From assembly GCA_013360745.1 (NCBI GenBank), contig JABWBA010000035.1:1-32610 (forward strand): a stretch of 32,610 nt of DNA, given 5' to 3'. The position numbers and the translations under genes were made by a program. The notes beneath the pieces were generated by a model, which was not told where the DNA came from, did no database searches, and worked only from the letters and a program-made list of their open reading frames with translations. Positions 25,973 through 32,610 of the stretch are shown in pieces (within the stretch, counting starts at the first letter, position 1; each line of letters begins with the position of its first letter). Origin of the DNA: Chthonomonadales bacterium. GTDB taxonomy: Bacteria > Armatimonadota > Chthonomonadetes > Chthonomonadales > CAJBBX01.

Positions 25973-27100
25973 CTACGGCCCATCGCCGAAGGTGACTTTG
26001 AGGAGCTGCAGCCAGTAGCGGCGATTATCCACATAGGTGACGTAGATGATCCGGCCCCGATCCTCAGCCAGTTCGGGATGCTCCTTGCCCGCGTAACAGA
26101 AGGCGTTTTCGAAGGCCTGGTGCGGCGCACCGATCTCGGCGATCGTCCTATAGGGCCCCCAGGGGTTCGGGGCCAGGCTCAGACGGATCCGCTCCGAGAT
26201 TGCGACGGAATGGACGGCCAGGTACCCCTTCAACCATCGGTTGTAGGAGACCGAGAGCTCGCTGGGGAAGTCCGACAGCCCTTCGATATCGGCCGAATCC
26301 TCGACGCGACGGGACCATGAGGGCCTAGCGGGCGTGCCGGAGAAGTACTCATAGGCCGCCAGATTCTCGATCTGATCGCGCCGGACTCTGGCCAGCTTGC
26401 CCGGTTTCCTGCCCGCCGCTTCGCCGAGGCCGACGATGTACAGATAGGGCTCGTTCTCGGGGACGCCGCCGACGACCGCCGACCCGAACACCGGCGGGGA
26501 TGGCCGGGCGCCCTCCTTCGACGGAGGACGATAGGGCCACCAGATCTCCGATCCGTCGGCGTTCGGGAGGCGCCGGAAGGACAGGTCCTCCGGAGAGGCG
26601 GCATCCGCCGCCGCGAGCCCGTAGCCCTCGACGACGAAGCCGAACGGTCCCCCTTCGCCGGTCGTCCGTATCCGCGCCCAGTAGAGGTAGATCCGACGCT
26701 GCCGGGTGTCGTACCATCCGCCGAAGGGCCAGAGCCGGACCTCCGGACCCTCGCCCGCGAGATACGGGATCACCGGGCGGGCTAGCCCCGTCGTTCGATC
26801 GGTAAGGAACGTGTAGCGCCGGAGCGCCTTGACGCCGCCGCGGGGGACGAGGAGCCCGGTATTGGTGACTCCGCCCACATAGCGCCGCTCGGGGTTCGTC
26901 GGATGGAGCAGGAACACGTCGCCGAACAGCCAGAGCGTCCGCGGGCCGATGGGAAGCGAGTAGCCGGCATCGACGCCGCTGACGCCCGCCTGGTTGTCCG
27001 TGAAGAGGAGGCCGCCGTTCTCGACGCTGAGGACCCCTGGGCCGGCGCCGACAGCCGTGCAGGCAGCCAGGAAGCCGATGATGAGGATGAAGAGGCTCAT
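25973..27100 (-). CDS. DUF4185 lipoprotein
   Basis: 375 residues. The N-terminus MSLFILIIGFLAAC contains a lipobox (LAAC, Cys14), so it is exported and lipid-anchored. DNQAGVSGVDAGYSLPIG followed by TLWLFGDVF is the signature of DUF4185, a propeller-like domain often found with glycan-active enzymes. Later segments (PYLYIVGLGE, LSVSYNRWLKGYLAVHS, APNPWGPYRTIA) are regular blade motifs; the domain is reminiscent of GH43-like or GH117-like propellers, but I see no proven catalytic triad. The ATG overlaps the stop of the upstream Tat-exported GH-like gene (ATGA). It converges with the URO-D-like gene, 33 bases apart. Confidence 0.85.
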   Translation of the reverse strand: MSLFILIIGFLAACTAVGAGPGVLSVENGGLLFTDNQAGVSGVDAGYSLPIGPRTLWLFGDVFLLHPTNPERRYVGGVTNTGLLVPRGGVKALRRYTFLTDRTTGLARPVIPYLAGEGPEVRLWPFGGWYDTRQRRIYLYWARIRTTGEGGPFGFVVEGYGLAAADAASPEDLSFRRLPNADGSEIWWPYRPPSKEGARPSPPVFGSAVVGGVPENEPYLYIVGLGEAAGRKPGKLARVRRDQIENLAAYEYFSGTPARPSWSRRVEDSADIEGLSDFPSELSVSYNRWLKGYLAVHSVAISERIRLSLAPNPWGPYRTIAEIGAPHQAFENAFCYAGKEHPELAEDRGRIIYVTYVDNRRYWLQLLKVTFGDGP

Positions 27101-29313
27101 GGCAATCCGATCACGAGGACTTCGTGGATCGATCCGGAGTGAAACCGGACCCTGGTCCCGCTGCGGGTCAGGTTCGTCGAGCTCCCCGCCAGCCGGACGC
27201 CCCGCGCCGGCGTGTTGATCCGAACTTCAGCAGGATAGATCAGCGGCTCCTCCATCATGGGTGGGAGCACGCGCCTACCCTCGGGAAAGCCCGCTGCCGA
27301 GAACGTCGGCGCCCCGCTCCACGCAAGGAAATGGACCAGCAGTCTGTTCTTCGTTCGATCGTGCGTCACGACCGTCTCGACGTTGGGGGGCGCAACGATG
27401 TCCACCGGCGGCTTCGGGTTGAGCCATCGGATCACGCTCCGGAGGAGCCGCCGCTGCTCGGGCATCCGGTATTCGGAGACGCAGGCCGCGTCGACGGAGC
27501 AAGGCGCCGTCACAACGACGCCCTTGCCCAACGGGTGCACGAGCATGGCGGGACCCGCCTCTCGCCCGGGGCTCATATGCGAGGCCCACGGGTTGTTCTC
27601 GGAACGGTACGGGAACATCAGCCGCCCGAAGCCCGCGGCCGTCGTCGGTTCATAGACCGCCATCGGTCCCGCGCAGAGCATAGGCCAGCCTCTGGGAAGC
27701 TCACACGCGGCCTCCAGGCGGCCGGCCAGACCGGCCACGGCGTCGTGCGGGTCGAGCCTGAGATAGTGATCGCGGCGTTCGGCCTCCACGGACCTCAACA
27801 CGCCTCCGATCAGGGGTTCGGCGGAGGATCGGTCCATCAGACGCCCGTGCTGATCGGCGACGCCCGTGATGCCGGTGATGAGAAGTCGTCCCCCCTGCCG
27901 CACGTAGGCCTCGAAGACTTCGACCTCCCGAGGGGTGAGGATCGCCGTCCCCGGGAGCCAGACGATCGGATAGGGCGCCAGCGCTGCGGCTCCGATTCTC
28001 TCGTCCAGGATCACGCCCGTCGGGATGTGCGCCTGTGCCATCGCAAGGTGCGCGCCCCAGAAGGCACGCATGTACCGGGGCGGGTCGTCCCGGCCCCACC
28101 AGTCCCGGCTCAGCGACGAGTAGTAGAGGCCGACCTCGGGTCTGGGCTCATGCCCGAACATCTCCCGTTTCGCGAGCCCTTCGGCGAACGCAGCGCCGAT
28201 GGTCTCGTAGACCCGGGGCTCCAGGGCGCCGTCATAGTAGAGCTTATCGACGACGGTGACCTGCGCGCCGTGGGCCAGACAGGTCAACACCTCCCACGTC
28301 AGCTCCGCCGCCGGCTTTACCGTGAAGTCGTGATAGGTGTATACGTTGGCCGATGTGACGGCCTGGACGAGGCCATCCTCCCGGGCGCCCTGCAGAAACT
28401 GGACCAGTAGGCCCGGCGCGTTGTGGCCGAAGACCCAGGGCGATCCCTCCGCGGTGACGAAATCGCCAATGGCAGCGTGCTGGACAGGGAGCTCGCCGGG
28501 ATGCCAGTTGAACGGAGGGTAGCCGTGGTAGTTGAAGTCGACGGAGATCTCCGGCTTCGTCCGTTCGACGAACGCCTCGACCTCCTTGCAGAACCGGGCG
28601 CTGGAATCGGACCGGAACTGGAGCATGCGCGCCCACGCCTCATCCCACGTCACCCCGGGAGGGAGATCGGCGCCGTAGGTCATTCGGAACGCGGCCCTGC
28701 AGGAATCGCACCAGCATCCCACGGGCGGGAAGAAACCGTAATCGAGCATGTCGACATGGAACCCGGCGATCTCGTACGCCATCATCTCGGCCAGGACCGA
28801 CTCGATGAACTCGATATAGCCCGAGTTGTAGCAGAGACGTCCGGGAATATCCGCCCCGTCGGAGCTCTTCATCCGCCATTCCGGGTGCGCGCGCCACGAG
28901 GATTCGTCGTACTGGACCTGGCAGTAGGCGATCATGGGCAGGCGATGGGGGCGGGCGGCGTCGAGAACCTCCCTCAGGAGATCACGGCTGCCCATGTTGG
29001 GGCAGGGCCGCGCGACGCGGGAGCGATAGTAGGCGAACTCCATATCCTTCATGAAGACCACGCCATATTCGGCTCCGGCGCGCCGGAGCCCCTCCACCCA
29101 ATCGCGGCCCGAGGCCCGGGAGAAGAAGGTCCGGTCCCGATCATTGGCGCCTGTGGGGCCGATCTCGATACCCACGTGGCGCTCTCTGTACCACGGCAGT
29201 CCAGACTGCCGCTCGCCCGTGCCGCGCCCCATACCCTGTCCTCCCGCACCGACGGCGAGTCCGAGGGCGCCTGCACTCATCACGAACTCCCGCCTGGTCA
29301 CATCGTGTTCCAT
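27097..29313 (-). CDS. Tat-exported GH-like protein (GHL6/GH42-type) with beta-galactosidase trimerisation domain
   Basis: 738 residues. TRREFVMS (6-13) followed by a hydrophobic Ala/Gly stretch is a twin-arginine signal. The catalytic barrel (about 45-385) has GFHVDMLDYGF (Asp188, Asp191) and the CWCDSC element (Cys200, 202, 205) followed by a Phe, as in the hypothetical glycosyl hydrolase 6 and GH42 groups, where the cysteines bind zinc. About 390-490 resembles the GH42 trimerisation domain (VWLPGTAILTPREVE, VRQGGRLLITG). The C-terminus is a beta domain. The Tat route implies folding before export, consistent with a metal. The ribosome site is weak. It is followed by the DUF4185 lipoprotein in an ATGA overlap. 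Substrate unknown; beta-galactosidase or fucosidase-like activity is only possible. Confidence 0.82.
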   Translation of the reverse strand: MEHDVTRREFVMSAGALGLAVGAGGQGMGRGTGERQSGLPWYRERHVGIEIGPTGANDRDRTFFSRASGRDWVEGLRRAGAEYGVVFMKDMEFAYYRSRVARPCPNMGSRDLLREVLDAARPHRLPMIAYCQVQYDESSWRAHPEWRMKSSDGADIPGRLCYNSGYIEFIESVLAEMMAYEIAGFHVDMLDYGFFPPVGCWCDSCRAAFRMTYGADLPPGVTWDEAWARMLQFRSDSSARFCKEVEAFVERTKPEISVDFNYHGYPPFNWHPGELPVQHAAIGDFVTAEGSPWVFGHNAPGLLVQFLQGAREDGLVQAVTSANVYTYHDFTVKPAAELTWEVLTCLAHGAQVTVVDKLYYDGALEPRVYETIGAAFAEGLAKREMFGHEPRPEVGLYYSSLSRDWWGRDDPPRYMRAFWGAHLAMAQAHIPTGVILDERIGAAALAPYPIVWLPGTAILTPREVEVFEAYVRQGGRLLITGITGVADQHGRLMDRSSAEPLIGGVLRSVEAERRDHYLRLDPHDAVAGLAGRLEAACELPRGWPMLCAGPMAVYEPTTAAGFGRLMFPYRSENNPWASHMSPGREAGPAMLVHPLGKGVVVTAPCSVDAACVSEYRMPEQRRLLRSVIRWLNPKPPVDIVAPPNVETVVTHDRTKNRLLVHFLAWSGAPTFSAAGFPEGRRVLPPMMEEPLIYPAEVRINTPARGVRLAGSSTNLTRSGTRVRFHSGSIHEVLVIGLP

Positions 29314-29320
29314 ACGCCCA

Positions 29321-29326
29321 GTATTA
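29321..29326 (-). promoter_or_regulatory. Possible -10 hexamer TAATAC, leaderless start
   Basis: On the minus strand TAATAC ends seven bases before the ATG at 29313, the distance expected if transcription began at the A of ATG. No -35 box was found, so this is weak. Confidence 0.25.
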
Positions 29327-29405
29327 GCCGCCGTCGCGCTCGATCCTTCTATCGCTGTCGACCCCTGGCCATCCGCCGGAACCTGCTAGATCATGGCAAG
29401 CGGTC

Positions 29406-29437
29406 TTGACAAAGGGTTATCGATATGACATTATGAT
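29406..29437 (+). promoter_or_regulatory. Promoter of prepilin gene 2 (TTGACA)
   Basis: TTGACA at 29406-29411. A -10 can be CATTAT at 29429-29434 (17-base spacer) or TATGAT at 29432-29437 (20-base spacer). The same TCTTGACAAA context recurs before prepilin gene 3. Confidence 0.65.
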
Positions 29438-29552
29438 TGGACTGCGGATAGGTCCCTCTCTAGCAGCTCGATGCTCCACAGGAAGCGCCTGTTCTTCGGT
29501 TCATCAGCATCGGACCGACCGCAGGCAAACCCACTCCTGAGGAGGAGTACTG

Positions 29553-30386
29553 GTGAACAATCGACGAGGTTTTACCCTGATCGAGCTTCTCGTCGTCATC
29601 GCCATCATCGCTATCCTGGCGGCCATTCTATTCCCGGTGTTCGCTCAGGCTCGCGAGAAGGCACGTGCCACAGGTTGTCTCTCCAATACCAAGCAGATCG
29701 GCACCGCTATTATGATGTACGTCCAGGACTATGAAGAGACCATGGTGCTGGCGGTTGAATGGAACAACTGGGGTATCTGGACGGATCGCATCGAACCTTA
29801 TCGGAAGAACTGGGATTTGATGTACTGTCCGTCCGGCGGCAATCTTCGCCTACCGGTCTCCTGGGATTTTCCGCCATACCGATGGTGGGCGAACTGGCGC
29901 TACTTTACCCAGTACGGCTTCAACGCGACCTATCTAAACCGCGCCGCCGGCGACTGCTCCGACATCCAGATTAATGGCAACGCCTTCGGCCCGCCGACCG
30001 CGTTGGCAGCGATCAACCAGCCTGCGTCGACGGTGATGTGCACCGAAACCGGCCAGGATGCCCAGAACGACATCCCGGACGGCCTCGGCACCAACATCGT
30101 CTATTCTCCCGCCGGCTGGACCGCCCCTGACTGCTGCACCTATGGCGACTGGGGTCCCTTCGCCGACGGTACGCTCTGGTATGGCTTGAACGGCAATACG
30201 AAGAACACCCGCATGGGCTTCTTCCGACCGCGACACAACGAGGGCGGCAATGTCGTCTTCTGCGACGGTCACTCCAAGTTCATGCGCCCGGGCGCCCTGG
30301 CGGCCGGCACCGACTGGAATATCAACAAGAACCCGGGTGATATCTACATCGTCGATCGCTCACAGTTCCTCTGGGATCTCCAGTAA
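29553..30386 (+). CDS. Prepilin-like protein 2 (H-X9-DG type)
   Basis: 277 residues. GTG start after GGAGGAG at 29541-29547. The leader MNNRRG is followed by [16 protein letters not shown] and then [14 protein letters not shown], so it is cut by prepilin peptidase after Gly6 and carries a long hydrophobic helix. The remainder is a globular domain with several Cys and aromatic residues. The processing-associated motif is intact: His228, nine residues, Asp238-Gly239, then His. In Planctomycetes and Armatimonadota such proteins occur in many copies with an unproven function, likely surface or secretion pseudopili. Its stop TAA shares a base with the ATG of the following lipoprotein gene (TAATG). 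It is paralogous to gene 3; the first 120 or so bases are nearly the same. Confidence 0.9.
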   Translation: MNNRRGFTLIELLVVIAIIAILAAILFPVFAQAREKARATGCLSNTKQIGTAIMMYVQDYEETMVLAVEWNNWGIWTDRIEPYRKNWDLMYCPSGGNLRLPVSWDFPPYRWWANWRYFTQYGFNATYLNRAAGDCSDIQINGNAFGPPTALAAINQPASTVMCTETGQDAQNDIPDGLGTNIVYSPAGWTAPDCCTYGDWGPFADGTLWYGLNGNTKNTRMGFFRPRHNEGGNVVFCDGHSKFMRPGALAAGTDWNINKNPGDIYIVDRSQFLWDLQ

Positions 30387-30628
30387 TGCGTACAGGGCTG
30401 GCCATAGGCTTTGCGATGGCCGCCGTGTCGTTGGCCTGTTGTATGGGGTGTCAAAGCGGACCGGATCGCATGGCCAAGGAGTGGACCCAGGCGCCGCCTC
30501 CGGCGAGTCCCACGGCTCGTAGAGAGATGAAGCCGAGCAACATCCGCCCGCCCGCCCCGCCGGCTATGGGTGGACCCGGACGGGAACCCCCAAAGGCGTC
30601 TCCAGGACCGCCGAGACCGGGCGGCTAA
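30386..30628 (+). CDS. Small proline-rich lipoprotein, prepilin partner
   Basis: 80 residues, ATG overlapping the stop of prepilin gene 2 by one base, which implies coupled synthesis. The N-terminus [22 protein letters not shown] has a basic residue, a hydrophobic core and lipobox-like sites at Cys18 or Cys22 (MGC). The rest is extended and rich in Pro, Gly and Lys/Arg (APPAMGGPGREPPKAS), lacking predicted structure. It is probably a lipid-anchored, flexible envelope protein. The family is not recognised. The presence after a pseudopilin, as for the two small membrane proteins downstream of gene 3, suggests a shared job such as anchoring or guiding the pilin. Confidence 0.72.
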   Translation: MRTGLAIGFAMAAVSLACCMGCQSGPDRMAKEWTQAPPPASPTARREMKPSNIRPPAPPAMGGPGREPPKASPGPPRPGG

Positions 30629-30650
30629 CCGAATAGTCCCGTATGCTGCA

Positions 30651-30685
30651 AATGCGGAGTCGAGATCGTCTCTCGGCTCCGCATT
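30651..30685 (+). terminator. Strong hairpin after the lipoprotein gene
   Basis: AATGCGGAGTCGAG (30651-30664) pairs with CTCGGCTCCGCATT (30672-30685), 14 pairs including one G-U, with a 7-base loop. Only a weak T-containing tail (GGCTTGT) follows, so termination may be incomplete or factor-dependent. Confidence 0.6.
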
Positions 30686-30737
30686 GGCTTGTCGCCTAAC
30701 CTTGGGTTCTTCGCGCTCGAACAGGTAATCCTTAGTC

Positions 30738-30766
30738 TTGACAAACGGCTACCTCGGTGTTATGAT
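30738..30766 (+). promoter_or_regulatory. Promoter of prepilin gene 3, TTGACA-17-TATGAT
   Basis: TTGACA at 30738-30743 and TATGAT at 30761-30766 are 17 bases apart, a near-consensus housekeeping promoter, about 130 bases before the start codon. The long leader holds no gene. Confidence 0.75.
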
Positions 30767-30898
30767 TATTTGTCTTGGATCGGTCTTCCCAACCGCGCAG
30801 GCGGCAATGCACCACCCGAGGCTGAGATTCACTGGTTTCTGGGCGGTAGGCCGGCGTGAGGCCATCAACAAGGCAATATCTCCCAAGGAGGAGTACCG

Positions 30899-31714
30899 GT
30901 GAACAATCGGCGAGGTTTCACCCTGATCGAACTGCTAGTCGTCATCGCCATCATCGCTATCCTGGCTGCCATCCTGTTCCCTGTTTTCGCCCAGGCCCGC
31001 GAGAAGGCACGGCAGACGTCCTGCTTGTCCAACTTCAAGCAAGTGGCGCTGGCTCATCTCATGTACGTCCAGGACTTCGACGAGACGTTTGCGCCCTTCA
31101 TGTGGGGGCCCGGCGACGGCGGGTTCAGCTATGATTGGGCCACCTGTTTCACGTGGCCTCAGATGGTCGTACCCTATGTCAAGAACTGGCCGATCTTCCG
31201 TTGCCCCAGCGACGCGTATGCCAAGGATTCCCAGTCGTTGGTCAATATGGGCTATCCGGCCAACGCAACCGGGCGGCAGCTCGAGTACGCCGTGGGCCTC
31301 AACACGGACCTCGGCTACAACTACATGCACCTCGCCCCGATGAAAGGCTCCGCAGCCCAATCCCAGGGCAAGGGGATCGGTGCACTCGCGAAAGCCGCGA
31401 ATACCTATATGTTCCTGGACAGCGTCTGGGATTACGCTGGGTGCGATGTGCCTAAGGGCGGCGGCAACTGGTTCGTTGAGGCTCCGAGCTACTGGTATTC
31501 GACCTCGGAATGGTGGTTCGGCGGTTGGGATATCGACGACTGCAACAGCTGGCTCCACTACGGCGGCACGTTCCCGCGCCACAGCAATGCCGCCAACGTT
31601 GCCTTCACCGACGGCCATGTCAAGGTGCAGCGGGTGGGCGACATGCTTCAGGGCGTCAACCCCCGGACCTACGAAGTTACGGATCGCGCTGCGTTTCACT
31701 GGAGCGTGGACTGA
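30899..31714 (+). CDS. Prepilin-like protein 3 (H-X9-DG type)
   Basis: 271 residues. GTG start after AAGGAGGAG, the same arrangement as gene 2. Leader MNNRRG, then [16 protein letters not shown] and [14 protein letters not shown]; Gly6 is the expected cleavage residue. The globular domain is rich in aromatic residues ([29 protein letters not shown]). The motif His228, nine residues, Asp238-Gly239-His is intact. It shares its first 50 residues with gene 2, then diverges strongly, which is typical of tandem duplication followed by diversification of the exposed domain. It has its own promoter. Two small membrane-protein genes follow after a hairpin region. Confidence 0.9.
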   Translation: MNNRRGFTLIELLVVIAIIAILAAILFPVFAQAREKARQTSCLSNFKQVALAHLMYVQDFDETFAPFMWGPGDGGFSYDWATCFTWPQMVVPYVKNWPIFRCPSDAYAKDSQSLVNMGYPANATGRQLEYAVGLNTDLGYNYMHLAPMKGSAAQSQGKGIGALAKAANTYMFLDSVWDYAGCDVPKGGGNWFVEAPSYWYSTSEWWFGGWDIDDCNSWLHYGGTFPRHSNAANVAFTDGHVKVQRVGDMLQGVNPRTYEVTDRAAFHWSVD

Positions 31715-31727
31715 TCCTGACTCCATG

Positions 31728-31765
31728 CCCTAGCACGCGTACGTGCTCACATACGCGTGGTAGGG
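31728..31765. terminator. Long imperfect hairpin after prepilin gene 3
   Basis: CCCTAGCACGCGTA (31728-31741) pairs with TACGCGTGGTAGGG (31752-31765), 13 of 14 positions, around a 10-base loop. The left arm can also fold on itself (GCACG-CGTA-CGTGC). No T-run follows. Confidence 0.5.
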
Positions 31766-31786
31766 CCATGGCGATCGCCGGACAAG

Positions 31787-31815
31787 CGGGGCGGTTCCTG
31801 AGCGACACCGCCCCG
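31787..31815. terminator. Second GC-rich hairpin after prepilin gene 3
   Basis: CGGGGCGGT (31787-31795) pairs perfectly with ACCGCCCCG (31807-31815) with an 11-base loop. ACTTCCTG follows, with little T content. It could attenuate transcription into the small membrane-protein genes. Confidence 0.5.
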
Positions 31816-31855
31816 ACTTCCTGCGGAGGACGCATTCCGCGAGAGGTATGATGCA

Positions 31856-32059
31856 ATGAATCAGCGCGTCGGCTGGCCTGTGCTCGTCCTTGTCGCGGTC
31901 TTGCTGGCAGGCGGTATCTATGTGTACGCGAAGAAGATCCTGTCTCTGGGACCTACCCCGGTGGATACAGCGGCGAACATCCCTCCGAGACAGCCGGGCG
32001 ATGATAAACCGGCCCAACCACCGCCGGGTATGGTCGTCCCCGGTACGATAAAGCGGTAG
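31856..32059 (+). CDS. Small single-span membrane protein with proline-rich tail
   Basis: 67 residues. GAGAGG at 31841-31846 precedes the ATG. One membrane span (VGWPVLVLVAVLLAGGIYVY, about 5-24) with a short basic N-terminus and a KK pair after it; the rest is a soluble Pro-rich tail (QPGDDKPAQPPPGMVVPG). The orientation is probably N-in, tail outside. No known family. It lies 141 bases after prepilin gene 3 and 22 bases before a second gene of the same type. Confidence 0.72.
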   Translation: MNQRVGWPVLVLVAVLLAGGIYVYAKKILSLGPTPVDTAANIPPRQPGDDKPAQPPPGMVVPGTIKR

Positions 32060-32081
32060 TTCGCATAGGAGAGCGCAGTCA

Positions 32082-32324
32082 ATGCAAAATAAAACGTTCC
32101 TCGTCATCGTTGTTGCGATCGTGGCGGTTGGGCTCGCGGTGATCATCGGCGCGCGCGCGTTGAGCCATGCGGGCCGTCCCGATACCGCTGAGGCGCAACA
32201 GGCGATCGAGACGGCGTCACAGGGGCGGGTTACAAACCCCGCGATGATGCCGACTGCAAGTCAACGACAGCAGCCGAACTCCCTTGCCGGACGATTGCCC
32301 GGCAATAAAGGCGGAGGACGATAG
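32082..32324 (+). CDS. Small single-span membrane protein with low-complexity tail
   Basis: 80 residues. AGGAG about 10 bases before the ATG. MQNK, then one span (TFLVIVVAIVAVGLAVIIGA, about 5-24), then a polar tail rich in Ala, Gln, Gly and Asn with a basic end (LPGNKGGGR). It has the layout of the preceding gene without obvious sequence identity. It precedes prepilin gene 4, so the pattern of prepilin followed by small membrane protein continues. Function unknown. Confidence 0.72.
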   Translation: MQNKTFLVIVVAIVAVGLAVIIGARALSHAGRPDTAEAQQAIETASQGRVTNPAMMPTASQRQQPNSLAGRLPGNKGGGR

Positions 32325-32333
32325 GAATAGCCT

Positions 32334-32352
32334 GCAACCAGACGCTGGTTGC
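32334..32352. terminator. Hairpin between small membrane protein and prepilin gene 4
   Basis: GCAACCAG and CTGGTTGC pair perfectly over 8 bases around ACG, ten bases past the stop. No T-run follows. Confidence 0.4.
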
Positions 32353-32509
32353 CCCAGTCTGAACTCGTAGTGATAGTGCAGGTACGATGCCTGGCCGCCT
32401 GCTCGTCACGTAAGACTGGTACGGTACGCGTCCTATTTATGGCTCCTCCGTGGGCCTGGGCGGGACCCGATACGTATCAGCGAGCCATGGAGGCAACCAG
32501 TAAGGAACC

Positions 32510-32610
32510 ATGCAAGACCGTAAGACCGGCTTCACGCTCATTGAGCTGTTAGTCGTTATCGCCATCATCGCAATCCTCGCGGCCATCCTCTTCCCGGTGT
32601 TCGCGCAGGC
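32510..32610 (+). CDS. Prepilin-like protein 4, cut by the right edge
   Basis: The first 33 codons and two bases of a fourth prepilin gene. ATG after AAGGA at 32502-32506. The leader MQDRKTG is followed by [18 protein letters not shown] and ILFPVFAQ, the same helix as the other three, with Gly7 as cleavage residue. The globular domain lies outside the window, so its motif cannot be checked. Confidence 0.88.
   Translation, partial: MQDRKTGFTLIELLVVIAIIAILAAILFPVFAQ

Noticed and set aside
32349-32552. 67-residue open frame
   Set aside because: It overlaps the start of prepilin gene 4 in another frame and has no ribosome site or protein-like features.
1-32610. CRISPR arrays, tRNA, rRNA, transposases
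   Set aside because: No regularly spaced repeats, cloverleaf-like segments, ribosomal signatures or transposase motifs were seen.

Overview
This is a GC-rich bacterial window. It most likely comes from a member of the Armatimonadota. The main clue is four type IV prepilin-like genes whose N-termini read [19 protein letters not shown] followed by [10 protein letters not shown]; that extended FPVFAQAR form with a downstream H-X9-DG motif is, from family knowledge, characteristic of Armatimonadota (related forms occur in Planctomycetes and Lentisphaerae). The assignment is inference; there is no rRNA or tRNA in the window. Genes are tightly packed and several start codons overlap the preceding stop (ATGA, GTGA, TAATG, TAGTG). 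No CRISPR array, insertion sequence or tRNA was seen.

Layout. 2-3738: the truncated end of a DUF3748 (YidR-like) beta-propeller gene, then a large secreted protein with a GH99/WbsX-like barrel. 3781-5202 (minus): a secreted GH5-like glycosidase. 5327-5535: a clean sigma-70-type promoter and a 47-residue, very basic GTG-start gene. 5767-9609: a housekeeping array ispG-sucC-hslU with overlapping ends. 9691-10794 (minus): a DUF362 protein. 10979-11773: prepilin-like protein 1, followed by a good intrinsic terminator. 12141-16509: a GH51 arabinofuranosidase and a secreted clan-A-like glycosidase. 16534-22036 (minus): an overlapping three-gene operon of a 1052-residue unknown protein, a long membrane-fusion protein and a MacB/LolD-type ATPase, with no permease. 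22170-23924 (minus): a seven-haem cytochrome c fused to a b-type cytochrome membrane domain, similar in architecture to Geobacter CbcL. 24192-25939: a cytidylate-kinase-like protein overlapping a URO-D-like protein. 25973-29313 (minus): a Tat-exported GH-like protein and a DUF4185 lipoprotein. 29553-32610: three further prepilin-like genes (the last cut by the edge), with small lipoprotein or single-membrane-span proline-rich genes between them.

How it fits together. The dominant theme is glycan breakdown: five glycosidase-like proteins, most with export signals, and a recurring beta-sandwich module shared between the GH99-like protein and the 1052-residue unknown. The second theme is cell-surface pseudopilins with small membrane partners. 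The multihaem cytochrome suggests a periplasmic electron outlet from the quinone pool. The items most worth a second look are the prepilin/small-membrane-protein array, the CbcL-like fusion with its perfect palindrome upstream, the permease-less transporter operon headed by an unknown giant protein, and the 47-residue basic gene. All calls are from reading the sequence; no database search was run.
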